In this document: positions 37,026 to 49,805 of the stretch, piece by piece | Position numbering within the stretch: the first letter of the stretch is position 1 | Layout of the letters: each line of letters begins with the position of its first letter | NCBI GenBank assembly: GCA_019916065.1 | Contig: CM034236.1 | Location: 23,100,941 to 23,164,940, forward strand | Reading direction: 5' to 3' | Length of the DNA stretch: 64,000 nt | From: Vitellaria paradoxa | Lineage: Eukaryota; Streptophyta; Magnoliopsida; Ericales; Sapotaceae | Notes under the pieces: model-generated | What the model was told of the DNA's origin: nothing | The model's database searches: none | The model's input: the letters and a program-made list of their open reading frames with translations, nothing else | Program-made: the position numbers and the translations under genes

Positions 37026-37034
37026 AATTGGAGA

Positions 37035-39720
37035 AATTTCATAGTGTTTCTTCATGGTGATATTGTAGAGCATCTTATATGGAGTAGCCAATGGGGTTTT
37101 CATAACTCGAGAAAGAGTAGCTAGTCTGCAAGTTGAAGAAGTCACTTTATGGTTTGAAGCAATTTGCGCCATAGTGGTACAAGAAGTTAAACTCGTTTAT
37201 GATCAGAATAGGCTACAAGTTATGTGAACATGATGGTTGCATTTATATAAAATGCATTAATGATGATTCCTTCATATATCTCTTATTATATGTGGATGAT
37301 ATGTTAAATTCTACTAAGAATATCCTTGTAGTCAACAAATTAGAGGATTTGTAGTGCAAAGGATTTAAAATAAAGGATTTAAGGTGGCCAAAAAGATTAT
37401 TGGAATAGAGATTTATAGGGACAGAGACTCGGGGAGACTATGGTTTTCTTGGGGAGTATATATGGAGAAGATGTTAAAGAGGTTTAGCACTAATAATGCG
37501 AAACCAGTGGTGGGTCACTTTAAGTTGTTTGTAAGTCAGTGCTTGAAGTCCAAAGATATGATCAGGGACATAGAGTCTATTCCATACGCCAGTGCAGTTA
37601 GATGTCTCATGTATATGATGCTTTTTACTACACTAGATTGGCACATGCAGTTAGTGTGGTGAACTAGTTTATGGTTAATCCTGAGAGATAGTATTAGAGT
37701 GTGGTCAATTCGATATTCAAATACTTATAGGGTACCACAGTGTATGGCATCATATTTAGTAGATAGTGAGATGAGCCTTAAGTTGTAGGGTTTGTGGAGG
37801 TCGACTACTGCGTAGTCTTCATCTTGGGAAGTGGGTCTATCTATTGGAGGTCCATGATTAAGTCTTTTGTTGCTCTTTCTAAGACTGCAGTAGAATATAT
37901 GGCAATGGTCGAGTGTTGCTAACTGGATTACCCTATAGTATTTGGAAGGAAAAGATTATGGTAAGTTTTGATTTGGCCATAACTTTTAGCCATTTCCATT
38001 TTTAGAAGATTTTTATTCTTTATTTATGTTAGAATTAATTTTCTTTATTTGGTTTTCGATTTTGAAGATCTCTATTCTAAGTTTTACTTGACTTTGTTTT
38101 TTATTCAAAGTATTGTAATTCATGGAGGAAGACGGACTTTGATTTATGAGACTTGAAGTATTAATATAATTTTATTAGAGAATTGTTCTTTACAACAAAT
38201 CTGTGTTTTATTTTCCGGGTATTCTTAGACTTAGTAGAAAATCTATAGTCCATTTGCTCAATCTTTTGTATTCATTAGCTTTCGCCTTTACATCAATTTG
38301 TATCAAAGCTCATAGCACCATGAAATACCAAAAAGAGTCGTGATAATGGTCTGCGAGTTGTCATTGTTTGAGCAGGTTCTTGAATGCGATGAAGTCGTAC
38401 GGGAGATGTGATAGGAGGAGCATTTCCAATGGCTGGAAGATATTATTTGGTCCTTGGCCTAGGAGCTTTCTGCTTTTGCTATCGAAGATCAATCTCAACT
38501 TCACAACCTATCCCTAAATCAATCTTCAAATAGCGATGAGTGTTCAGAAAGGGAATATGAATATTTAGATGAAGAACTTCCTAAAAAGGAGTTTCCATTC
38601 ACATCAACAATGATTCCCGATTTGATTGTTGATTAGAATAAACAAACAATATATGATAAGTAGATTTGAATTTCACTTCCAATATATGATAAGTATAATG
38701 ATGATATATTGCCCATTTCTATTTTTATGGATTTAGATAATGGGTCACATAAAAAGATATTTCATGGTGAAGGTCAATTTAAGAATGAAGAGTTGTAAAG
38801 GAAGATTTTATTAGTTGAAGAAAAACTTGTTGAAATTAAAAGTGCTCATTGAAAACAATCAAACATGATACTTTCTTATTACAACGATCCATTCTTAAAT
38901 GGATTTTGTAAAGATTAATCAATTATGCAATTAAAGAAATTTTTGAATGTTTCAGTCAATATTTTGGTGAGAAATTATTTGCCTCTGTGATTTAAGGATA
39001 TCTTCATACTAAAAAATCAATGGAGTATGCAAATTTGAATTTGAGGGCAAATTCTTTCCAACATAAGGAGAATGATGCAGACCAGATTGCTTTATAGTAT
39101 TTGGAAAGAGAAGATTATGGCAAGTTTTGATTTGGCTATAACCTTTAGCCTTTTCCATTTTTAGAAGAATTTGTTTCCATAATTATGTTAGGATTAATTT
39201 TCTTTCTTTGATTTCTTATTTTGAAGATTTCTATTCCTAGTTTTACTAGTCTTTGTTTTCTATTTAAAGTATGGCATTCATGAAGAAAGACGGACTTTGA
39301 TTTATGAGACTTGAAGTATTAATATAATTTCATTAGAGAATTGTTATCTACGACAAATTTGTGTTATTTTCTGGGTATTTTTAGACTAAATAGAGAAGTC
39401 ACAATCCATCTGCTCAACCTTTCGTATTCGTTAACTTCCAATGAGGCATTATGGGATGCTAGGCTTGTTGAGGAGTCAGGTTCATAGTAAAGTGGATATG
39501 ATCTTCATTGTGACAGTGGAGTGCCATTCATTTGGCCAAGAACCAGGTGCATTATGCTAGAACAAATAACGTAGATGTAAGGTCCCACAAGATTCGAGAA
39601 TTTGTGTCTTTAGGAGAACTTATGCTAGAAAAAATTCACACTTCTGACAATGCTACCGACATATAGACGAAACTTCTTACTGCAGATAAGTTAAAGTATT
39701 GCTTGACTTAATTCATATCT
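37035..39720 (+). pseudogene. Tork/Tnt1-like copia pol remnant (RT-RNase H), interrupted
   Basis: Starts within RT at an FLHGD-like block (37048). It continues with a SLYGLKQF-like segment near 37150, the active-site motif LLLYVDDML (37283-37309), and a KIIGIEIYRDRDSGRLW block (37384 onward). A PYASAVRCLMYMM block follows near 37585, then RNase H pieces to VEYMAMVE (37890-37913). After a small LTR element (37914-39440) the same frame family resumes with EALWDARLVEESG. Next come HCDS, HLAKN-like, NNVDVRSHKIREF-like and DNATD-like motifs to about 39700. Many stops and frameshifts are present. Gag, protease and integrase are absent. Confidence 0.78.
37914..39440 (+). mobile_element. Small non-autonomous LTR element, 1.53 kb
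   Basis: LTR 37914-38295 and LTR 39073-39440 match along their length, including atagtatttggaa, agaagattatgg and acggactttgatttatgag. Just after the first LTR is ttgtatcaaagct, a diverged tRNA-Met primer site. Just before the second is a purine-rich ataaggagaa. The internal 777 bp has no domain I recognise. It interrupts RNase H coding sequence. The flanks tcgag and atgag share three of five bases, and removing the element rejoins the frame, consistent with a decayed TSD. Confidence 0.8.
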
Positions 39721-39828
39721 CCAGTTTTTAGATCAGAAATGACCCCAACTTGTGGTGTTCAAGGTCGAATCATTGGTGTTAAGTTTCCTAAAGGGTGAGT
39801 ATTAGCCAAGGTGAAGATTATTAGAGTT

Positions 39829-40525
39829 GTGGCTCATTTTGACTCATGAGAACACATAAAAGGTTGGGGAGTGCAGGTTAGAGTTTATCCTCACAGTAGA
39901 GTACCACTAGAATGATAGCTCACTGGCAAGGTCAATGGGAGTCATTGGGAGTCATTGGCAAAAGTTGAGAGGTGTACGAGTGAAAAAGAAGCTTGTTGCG
40001 TGCTTGCTGGATGGTTGTTAGATGCTCGTTGGGAAAAACAGAGAGCACAACATTCTTGTAAGGTGCTCACTAGGAAGTCTACTAGTAGGGTCATTGGCTT
40101 CGCTGAAAAAAGTAAGGGCTTTGTATCATGATAGGTTATCTTGCCGGGAACGTCATCCCAACAAGCGACGTGTCAAATTTTATTTTAGGCAAGTTTTTAA
40201 GTTTAGTTTTGATTGAATTTCTTGTTCTTGTATATTTAAGACGTATTGTATATCAGCACTAAGTTTAGTTTAGGGTTTTCAAATGGTAGAGTTGAGAGAA
40301 AAGTTATGAACAAAGTGATAGAATTAGCTAAGGGTTTTTTAAGGATCTCTTATCTCTCTTTGTAATTCTTTACTCCATTGTTAGAGGTTACATAGTGAAA
40401 TCCCAGATCTAACACTACCCGTAAGTATAGTCAAATTGTCGAACTACATAAATTTTGTGCATGCTCCTTCGATGTGTGTTATTTCTTATGATTGTTTGTG
40501 CATTTTTTATTATTTATCAATATGT
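39829..40525 (+). repeat. Probable 3' LTR of the Tork-like copia remnant
   Basis: A purine-rich gccaaggtgaagatta precedes tattagagttgtgg, the usual position and style of a Tnt1/Tork polypurine tract and a TGTTAGAG-type LTR start with TG changed to TA. The region contains TATA-like and tctctctttgtaattctt sequence expected of an LTR. The right boundary is a guess because no 5' LTR is present. Confidence 0.55.
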
Positions 40526-41268
40526 TGCATGAAAGTGATCTAATATTTTGTAGAACCGATCCTATCTTAATTGGGTTGTGTCCAGTTTGGGCTTCAGTGG
40601 AGAACTTCCTTGACATTGTATTTTTTTTGGTTCGTTTATTCTACATTTATCTTACATTTCAGATAGAGGAAAGGGGGTGACTTTCATTGCAATGGAATTC
40701 GGACGCAAGGAAATGCAGTTGTTGCTTGCAATAAGTCAATAATAGAATCGTGAACGCAAGTTCTCATACTTGTTGGTTAATTGAAAGATCAATTGTTGAA
40801 GCTGTTGATTTTCTTAGATAACTGACAATTATTCCAAAAAACAGTATCCTCCCAATGCAAACTCCTTGAGAAGATTTGCATTGAACTTCTAATTTTGGGG
40901 GGGGGGGGGTTTAGAACTTGGTAGAGGTTGGGGGAGGGGGAAGAGAGAGAGAGAGAGGAATCAAGACGTGTGTGGTTAGATTTCTATCTTTCGGACTACG
41001 TATATCCACGTGGTCAAGTGTGGCAACCAAGACCCAAATGGATACAGAAACTTCCAATGGAAAGACGCATGCAAATAAAAATATATATAAAATTCAAACC
41101 AATCTTTTCTTTAATCAATATTTTATCGCATTAGAGTGAGGTACTTAATTTAGTGGTTGAACTTTATTCTTTGTCCACTCACTACTCGAATTTGAACTCG
41201 TAGTCCTCCCCCGCTTACCTGTTAAAAAAAAAAAAACATTTTATCACACTAGCAATTTGATTGAACAA
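40526..41268 (+). other. Region upstream of the WAK-like ectodomain exon
   Basis: Non-coding. It contains a G run (40899-40911), a GA-rich tract (40928-40960), and at 41150-41235 a fragment that, on the minus strand, includes gagttcaaattcg (a box-B-like motif) followed by an A/T homopolymer, possibly a SINE or tRNA-like scrap. Confidence 0.45.
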
Positions 41269-41278
41269 TATATAAAAA
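41269..41278 (+). promoter_or_regulatory. TATA box of the WAK-like gene B
   Basis: The sequence tatataaaaa lies 70 bp before the ATG at 41349, followed by a purine-rich leader. The spacing leaves room for a short 5' UTR. This is the most TATA-like site in the 100 bp upstream. Confidence 0.55.
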
Positions 41279-41348
41279 GAAGCAAGGGTAGTAGAGAGAA
41301 AAAAAAAAGAATGGAAAAAAAAAAGAAAAAGAATTAAATAAATTAAGC

Positions 41349-43734
41349 ATGGGTGGTTTGGTAGTGATCCGGGTCATCTTTCTGCTGTGGCTGATAAGAT
41401 TACTCGAAGCATATCTTCCTACGACGAGAAGCAATTGTCAAGATTTCTGTGGAAGTGTTATGATCCAATGTCCATTTGGCATCGGAGCCACTTGTTACAT
41501 CAACAGATGGTTCGAAGTAGAATGCCGGGAGAGCAACAGCTGTAGCGGCCTACGGCTCTAAAAACCTTTCTTAAAGATGATGAATCTCGAGGTTCTTACA
41601 ATCACACCAGAGACAAGCACACTCCAAGTCCAAAATTCGGTAGTGTCTATGAATAGTATTGGTAATCATTCATCATTAGGCTTGGACTTGAGAGGAAGTC
41701 CCTTCTTCTTCTCAGAAACAGAGAATATGTTTGTGTTGGTTTTTATAGCATAGGATTGAGAAAAATACCTCGAATAGAAGGATGAATTCTTTAAATTTTC
41801 TTCTAATGCACAGTGGAAGTATCTTCTTTCAGTGATTCAGCCTTTCAAACTATTCTCAAATTATCTCTCTAGATGGATGTGTGTGGGCGCTCTTTCAGAT
41901 CCATTAAGAATCGATATATAAAAGATATTTATAAAGAGTGAGATACAGAGTTTGTATCAGAGAAGATCTCTAACTCTAGAGATTATCTCTTATCCACTCT
42001 CACACATATCTTGTCTATATATATAATCTTAATATATATTTAGAAGATATGGTATCTTGAGAAAATCTCCCAACCATATCATCTTATCTAAATATATATT
42101 AATTATCTATAATTTATTTCACAAATAAATTATAAATAATTAGCCAATTGGACTTGACCTATCAAGATAAAATTGAGCTAGCTTAGGGACTGAAGGCCCA
42201 TGGATTCCTAGCTCCAACTTAAAAGATATTTGGGTCTTGTCATCTCGTGACAACCCATTATCTCTTAAATTAACCTAGGGCTATTTCACTAAAAGCCTTG
42301 AACTGCACTCTAGTAGTCCATGTTGAAATTCATTTAATTAAAACAACTTTTAATAAAATGAATTTTGGTCTTAGACCAATAATATCAATTTAATTAACCC
42401 TCTATTATAAGCTCGTAATTAAGTTAGGTTAAATGTCGAGTCCCTTAATTACATATTTAACCCTAAGTCATTATTTATCTATATTTTGATCATTCTCAAT
42501 ATTTCCATATTTGTAAATAATTTATAAATAAATATTGTTATTCAATAAATAATTTATTGAATAAACTGCGGCAACAGATTTAATGATCAAAAAGATAAAT
42601 AGCTTAGGTGAGCGTATCAGAATGGATTCCATCTTTTAAGTATATGTTCCCACGATTCATAATATTAAATCTTCCAGTTATCGATATTTTGACCATTAAT
42701 AAGATCTCACTCCGTGATAACTCAAATAGACTTAATCTATGAATGTGAGTCCATTACAAACTCAGGATTAAAGTTTATTAAGTTTATTAAAGCTTATGTA
42801 AATTATGATTAAAGATATTTATTAACCAAATCATAATTTACAATAGTCCATTCAATATGTATATCTCATATACATACTAACTTTCCTACTCAAAATCACC
42901 ACTTTAGTGATCAAGATAAATCACCCAATTAAGAAGTAGAAAAGTTACAGGTTTAATATAATGAAATGCTCATTTCATTAATAGTTGTGAATTTACTTTT
43001 ATTTATAAAACTTGTGATTTAAATCTTTCTGTATTGGCATCTTATGCCCAATACTTAAATCACATACTTTATAAATAAGGGACAATAGTGTATACTTAAA
43101 TAAATAAATGTTTTATTTTAACAAGAAAAATAAATTAAATAAAATGTCATTACAAAACATATTTTCAAGGGCACCAAAGAAAAATAAATCTAACAGTTTG
43201 TCTCCTCCAGTGGCTGCAATGAAATGACGACATTGAGGGACGAAAACGACTACGGGATCAGTAGGTGCAATTCTACTTGCGTTTCTGATTCTGGTGACAG
43301 TTTTTCTAGCTTGTGCCATTCCACGCGCTGCTGCTGGATGTCAATTCTGCAGGACCTTCAGTGGTTTAGGCCGGCTGCGGAAAGCTTAAATATGGATTCA
43401 TCCGAACAATCTGCAGCTGCTGCCTCCTCGAACCAATCAAGTAGATATGCCTTCTTGGTTGACGATAGTTATATGGTAAATGAGCTGCGAGCTTCAGTTC
43501 AACGGGTTGGGTTTGGGGAACCAGTACAAGAAGTAGTCCCTGTGGTTCTTGAATGGGGTCTGGATGACGAAACAGCCACTTCAATCGCCAGCACCGCCAA
43601 TAATAATGTGACTGGTGTCTCTTGTGCCTTTGTGCCTCGCTTCGTTAACGGCCTTCTTTACACTAATGCCAGCTTTCAGTGCTCTTGCGATGGAGGCTTT
43701 CACGGAAATCCTTATCTTCGCCACGGATGCCGAG
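41349..43734 (+). pseudogene. WAK-like ectodomain exon, broken by a stop and an LTR insertion
   Basis: Encodes the signal peptide and extracellular part of a WAK-like receptor. A hydrophobic leader (MGGLVVIRVIFLLWLIRLLE) is followed by the cysteine-rich GUB_WAK galacturonan-binding domain (NCQDFCGSVMIQCPFGIG, then WFEVEC). Codon 71 is TAA (41559-41561), yet family-like sequence continues in the same frame (KPFLK, NLEVL, LDLRGSPFFFSETEN). At 41733 the exon is cut by a 1,462-bp LTR insertion. After it, from 43201, the frame resumes with GCNEMTT, CCWMSI, a WAK-associated VPVVLEWGL block and an EGF-like C-terminus (FQCSCDGGFHGNPY). It ends at a gtcagt donor at 43735. Apart from these two lesions the exon is open, so inactivation looks fairly recent. 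Confidence 0.88.
41734..43195. mobile_element. LTR insertion (probable solo LTR), 1,462 bp, inside the WAK exon
   Basis: Begins TGTTGGTTTT and ends AATCTAACA, giving the TG...CA ends of an LTR. It is flanked by an exact 5-bp duplication, gtttg (41729-41733 and 43196-43200). There is no internal primer site, second LTR or coding sequence, so a solo LTR left by recombination is the simplest reading. Phrases at 42640-43060, read on the minus strand, resemble copia LTR/3' sequence, hinting at minus orientation. Confidence 0.87.
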
Positions 43735-45151
43735 GTCAGTTGTTTCTCTTTACTATCTATTACTTGAAAAAAGAAGGCAACTTCTCTCCCAAAAAAAAAA
43801 AAAATAAAATAAAATAATAATAATAATAGACAAAATAAAATAAATAAATAAATATCCAATTTGTGGCTAAGGTTATTGGTACTACGTACTCACGTATTAT
43901 TAAAATGATGATTTTATATGTATAAAAAGAAAAAGCCAAATGTACAATTTTTAGCGGACGTACAATTGTTTCCACTTGCAAACTGCGAGATTGGTGACCG
44001 AGTATGAAGGAAAGAATAATAAATTACGTTAAAATAAAAATAAGAGAGAACTAATATTAATGTTATTTTTAGAAAGAGGTGAAATTATTATTGAATATTA
44101 AACTAATAAATATACTTTTTATAATTTAATGGTTCAACTAATTTTTTTAATAATACTTCAGATTTATTACGGATAACACATTACTAAAAAAATATAGTTA
44201 CTATTAATTTAATTATTAATAGTATTTAATATGTTATATTTCTTGATTTATACAAAAAAGTATCCAATACTGTAGTAGGAAGATGCACTTCATTTTATAA
44301 AAAATACTTAAGTTTGATTCTTGTAAACTCATTTTATATTAAAAATTTTTGAATTAACTTTAATTTTTTAAGAAGACCAAATTATTATAATTTTGAGTGA
44401 ATTTAAATTCTTAGTAAAATTAAACTATCAAAAGTATTTTAATAATTTTACATGCAAAATCAAGAGAGTTATTAATTTGCCCCTCTTACCTTAACATGGC
44501 TCCGTCTATAGGTGCAAATTGAATACAAAGAGATCAAAATTACTTAATGTCATTTTAAGATCACCCTTTGATCTTGTGGATAAAGTAATGCATTAGTCAA
44601 TTTTTTTTTTTTTTATTTTACGTTTTGAAGGTAAATTAAAAGTTGTTGTCAGCACTTGTTATAATAAAGTTAAATTAATGATTCATTTTAATGATTTTTG
44701 TATGACGTGTTAGAATTTGAACTGATAGGACCTATTGGAATAGGGTTAAATGACCTATTTTAACAGTTTCTGTATAATATGTCAAAATCTTGAGAAAAAA
44801 ATTTATAAAACTTAAAAAGTATGCATGAAACTTGAAAATTTGTAAAAATTTATTACTTTTGGGAATACTTTGTCTCGCAAATGCACCCTCAGTGTTTGAT
44901 AGCAAACCCAAGATTAAAAGTTCATTTGGGAATGTGAATTGTTTTCTGTTTTAAATTTTTTTATGAAAATTTTAATTTTTGCTTTATTTGATAATTTTTT
45001 GGCATGTTATTTATATTCATTAAAAAAATTATAAAATATTTGAAATAATTTAATTACAAATTAAAAAAAATTTTAATTTTTGCTTTATTTGATAATTTTT
45101 TGGCATGTTATTTATATTCATTAAAACAATTATAAAATATTTGAAATAATT
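43735..45151 (+). other. Presumed first intron of WAK-like gene B
   Basis: AT-rich and non-coding, with donor gtcagt at 43735. A-rich and AAT/AAAT runs occur at 43790-43850. I see no EGF exon here. It joins the duplicated block at about 45152. Confidence 0.55.
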
Positions 45152-45168
45152 TAATTACAAATTAAAAA
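44967..45168. repeat. 101-bp tandem duplication at the block B edge
   Basis: Two units with period 101 bp, each containing ttttaatttttgctttattt and ggcatgttatttatattc. The second unit ends where alignment with position 1 of the window begins, so copy A may have the same structure just outside the window. Confidence 0.85.
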
Positions 45169-48096
45169 AGTTAATTATAAAAAAAATTATATGTATATGA
45201 ATTTTTTCATTTAGAATTTTTTTTATTTTTCTAATAAATGTGAGTAACATGCTTAGCTATATAAAAAATATCAAATAAAAAATCAAATTTTAATAAAATA
45301 ACAAATAAAATGAACTAAAAAGACAAAAAAATAATCCCTCAGGTCCTGTTAAACTGGGAATAAGTTCAGAGGAAGCACCAAGGCATGAGTTTTTTCCCAC
45401 AGAAATGAGACTCTAGGACCACCCACCCATCTTTTGCATAGGCCGGTAGACAGGCAATCGTGAAGCAACTCAGATGCGTAGAGGTGCCATATTGTCATGT
45501 TGTACAGGTGTCATTTTTTTATATATAAATGAAAAAAAAAATGTCGACCTAAACTTTATTATCTCTTTTTCTTTTCCGACCCCACCGAAGAAAATTTCTT
45601 GCTACCTACTGCAACTTGTGTCCATAATAACGTTTGAATTAAATTATCCACATTGAAATATCTCACCATTAGCTCCAGCGCAATCGTCTCATCTCTCTCT
45701 CCCAGCAAACACACGACAATGACAAACACGTCGAACAGCACATAGACGAAGACGACGATAAGCAACACACCAATCCTCATCTTCAGCTCTCCTCCGAACA
45801 GTAAACAAATTTTGGGGATTAGTGCTCGTTTGCGTTTTGGGTTCCAAAGACTTGGATTGGGGGGCTCGTCCGAGCTTGGGGATAAAAAGCTGGGACATAA
45901 CGTAAAAATGCTATTCGAGATAATGAACCTTGAAAATAATATATGAGATGACATTTTTTAAAGTTGCTATCTCATATAACACTTTCAAAATTCACTATCA
46001 CCGGTAGTTGTTTTTATTCAGTCAGAGTTTCATGTAGTTTTCTTTTTAACACTATATTTTTAAGTACTTTTAGATGAACATTGTACCCGTAAATTTAACC
46101 CACTTACCTCATATAATAGTAATAATACCTATTTTCTCGTATTTGAATCTATTTGATTATTTATATGTTTGAAACAAGTGGTTTAATTTGTTGACAGGTT
46201 CCTTTCATTCAACACAATCTATCTATGTTACCATTGTCGTGCCCTTGGTCCCGCGACCACAGGTGTGACTTGCTACGTCGCATGCATTTATCCACAATAT
46301 ATATACCTCTACAAAATTTCACATATTTTTATTTTTCATCATAGTCAATTACCATACGACAACAATAAAATAAAATATTATAATAACTAAATTAAAATAT
46401 TACATAACCCAACGAGGATATAGACTAAACTTGATGTCTCACAAAGATGCTAGATTAAATGGATATTAATGGTGGTTCCTCTTAACCACCTTAATCTAAA
46501 ACTACATATTAAAGTATATATAATACAATCACCTTCCTATGGTGATAGCAAATTTAATATAGTATTTACATGATAAATCTCACATGCGAGGTATATAAAT
46601 TAATATAAAAATATTACAAACATAACAGATAAATAATGAGCTAAAGTTTTACATCTTCTAACCAACTAGTCTGTCAAGTAGCTGTGTCTCTGAAGCTAAA
46701 ACACAAATTGTAGGAGACTGATTATTATACTACGTGTATCCACTTTAACACACAAGCATGCAACAATTTTTCTATCTTACTGCTATTATGATTGCCTGAC
46801 TTGTTTTCATGCTCCAACAAAACTAATAGAAAATAAAGTATGTATACTCCCAGTGAGAAGCTGAGATTGAACGTAGGGAGGAGATGGATTGAATAATGAT
46901 CCTTTAAGAATTATATTATGACAAAATTTAAGTCCAAATAAGAGATTTGGTTTTCTGGAAGTTAGATTGAGAGTTGATTTAAAATTAAAATTAAACAATT
47001 AAAAAGCAACCTTGTCCAAATTCAATTCAAGTTATAGTTAAGTATGATTTTAACTTTTTTAATTTTAGAAGTCAACCAATAAATAACTCGCTACAAATTG
47101 GTTGAAAGATTTTTTAGTTAAAAATTATAAAGATAGAAAATTAATTCTTAATTTTGTTTGTTTGGCGTTCTGTTCAATAAATTACACCGTTGGACCAAAT
47201 ATTCTGTATATGAGATTAATAAATTGGATATATAAAAATAGGACCATAACTATAAAACTTGTGATTTTAAATTTACAAAATTAGAGAGAAATTTTCTAAT
47301 TGCTGTAAAAATATAGAACTAAAACATATGATTAGGAAAGTTTGAATCAAAACTTAACTAAAAACACTTTAATAATTTGAATAAGGAAAATAATCTAGCT
47401 ACTCATAGTTAAATAAAAACTCACACGCTTGAATTGGAAATGGAACTTAAATTGAAATTGAACTTGAATGTAAATTTTTCTTCAGAAACTAAAGAACAAT
47501 ATGAACCAAAATTATAGAAAGCTGAATATAAAACTCTTAAAACTAAATCTAAAAATATCTCTCTAACTCAATTAGCTTGTCTAACAACAAAAAATTGAAA
47601 GAGGGTTAGGTATATAGAGGGAAGAGGTGTAACCCCCTCATTATTCTCATAACACCCTCTATTCCCTTCATAATCAGCTCAACAAAATTGCCCAATGATT
47701 GCTGAAATAATCGTGGCGTTTGATGTGCAAGTGTTGACAGTTCAGTTTCTAGAAGGTGAAGGGTCCTGCCGACAACTATTCACATGGGTTCTCGTCCGGA
47801 GTCCCGTTTGGACGGCCCTTAACGCTTGCCAAATTTTGAATCTGTAAGATTTTCATTGCCTTCTGTAGATAAAAATTGCCTTTGCACGGCCACTCGTCCG
47901 GCTAGGTGTCTAGATGGCATTTTTATACCTAGTCAATTTTTCAAAGCTTCGTAGACTGATGAAGTTCTGTCATTTGTACGCAAGTGGGCATGATCTTCTA
48001 TCCAGACTGGGGTCCCCACGAAATCATTACTTAATCAAATTTTTAATGATATTTTAAAACCATCTTTCTATCATGCGAACGTTATTGCGCATGATG

Positions 48097-48361
48097 TCCC
48101 GAAAGGAGTAGTTGAGTTGGTTCGGATAGTGAATTGAAGGGCTTAGGACCAATAGGTCCCGGGTTCGACTCTTCTTGAGGGCAGTCCTTTCTCTAATTGT
48201 AGAGGGCCATCTAACAGCCTTCTCGGCTGAGCCGGTCAGCCAGGGCTTGCCTAGGCTGGTTTACCTCCTCGTGGTTCTTTACTGGCTAGGACCATGGGAC
48301 GGACTTCACCCAGTGCGCACCCATGGGTAGCGGCTGCTGATTTTTCCCCGATTCCAAAAGA
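48097..48361 (+). mobile_element. tRNA-derived SINE, about 265 bp
   Basis: A pol III box A, tagttgagttgg (48109-48120), fits TRGYNNARNNGG. Box B, ggttcgactc (48162-48171), follows at normal tRNA spacing. The body is more GC-rich than its surroundings and ends gattccaaaag. It is flanked by a 15-bp direct repeat, ttattgcgcatgatg (48082-48096) and ttattgcacatgatg (48362-48376), with one mismatch, as expected of LINE-mediated insertion. It is absent from copy A of the block. Confidence 0.92.
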
Positions 48362-49166
48362 TTATTGCACATGATGGTCCATCCGGACAAGGGTAGTAAT
48401 TAGACAATTATAGTGTAGAATTTATGTATGATTAATCACATTTTATGTTATTTAATGTGCCGATTTATGTTATTAATCAACTATTCATACATTTCATTCA
48501 TAGCACTTAGCTCATTAAGTCATTATTCAATCGTAAACTCCAAGTTCAATATTTAAACAAATTCCCTAATATTCTTATCTTTCATTTCTGTATCTTATTC
48601 ATTTTAATTTTTCATTACTAAATAATTCAATCATTCACGAAGATTGTTTAAATTTTGTTTTCATTAATACCTAGAATGCTACCAACACCTAAAACCTTTA
48701 TCCCAATTAAATAGTTTACCTCCTGATTCGTTGTCATTCACTTTACCATACTCATTACAATATTAATGACTTTTTACACAAATTCCCTTCATTATTTTTA
48801 TCATAGCTTTTTTTTTTTTTTTTTAATCTTTTAATCATATTCCTCAGTAGCTACATAAGTTATTCAACTTATTTTAAGATCAGTCCTAATATGTTCCACT
48901 GATATATGTTCAACACATCATACCCACAGTTTAACTAGCCCACTTACCAAAAAAAAAAAAGGTTTAACCAGCCTCAGCTCTCTATCCATCACAGATAATA
49001 GTCATCCCACTTAATTAAATGAACATAACTCCACAACACATGTTCTACTCATTACATTAATCCCATCATTAAACCCTTATCAGACTATCATCTGTGAATA
49101 ATCTTATTCTTTTAACCTGCCTAATTTCCCAACTATTCACTTCATTTTTCATTATTTCGTTTTCAA

Positions 49167-49167
<1 letters not shown>

Positions 49168-49205
<38 letters not shown>
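49168..49205. repeat. (ATT)n microsatellite
   Basis: About 12-13 ATT units, whereas copy A has a shorter tatattatattattattatt stretch near 3395-3415. It is length-variable between duplicates. Confidence 0.9.
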
Positions 49206-49805
49206 CAAAATCTCCTATTCCCTTTATTCTTTCTAGTTGGACCATTATTCGTAAAATATCTTATCAACAAACCATACATATCTATATTATAATTTTAATC
49301 ATAATAGCTAGAACATGGTCTATGAATCCATCATCACTTTGCCCCTTAACTCAATTCATAATTCATTATCATTTAAATTTGTACTTTTTCGGCTTTTATT
49401 TGATAATTCCCTCCTCTAACCAAATTTCCGCTTCTATAACACAACGTAAACTCTCAATCATTCCCGTAAATAAAATTTTCATCACACAACAATATTCTTA
49501 CTCATCATAAAATATCCTCATCAATTAGCCTAACAGACTATCAGTTGGAAAATTTAAAAGACATATCAACTTCACAAATATTCTCATGTCTAAATAACCA
49601 TAACATAAATTCAACATTCATATATTAATAAGCAAAATATATCTCTCTATATCCCTTGCATGCTTCAACGTACTTATTCACACACTTTTATTTTTTATCC
49701 GTAATGTTAATCAAGTAATGTTTATCTATTATTCATTACTTTCTATTTATAACTTTAATTAAATATCCATTATTTTAATCAATGTTCATTTAATCAGTTA
49801 AAATG

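Noticed and set aside
41349..41561. A possible short secreted 70-residue cysteine-rich peptide
   Set aside because: Family-like sequence continues in the same frame after the TAA, so the stop is a lesion in a larger ectodomain exon. A truncated secreted product is possible but not supported.
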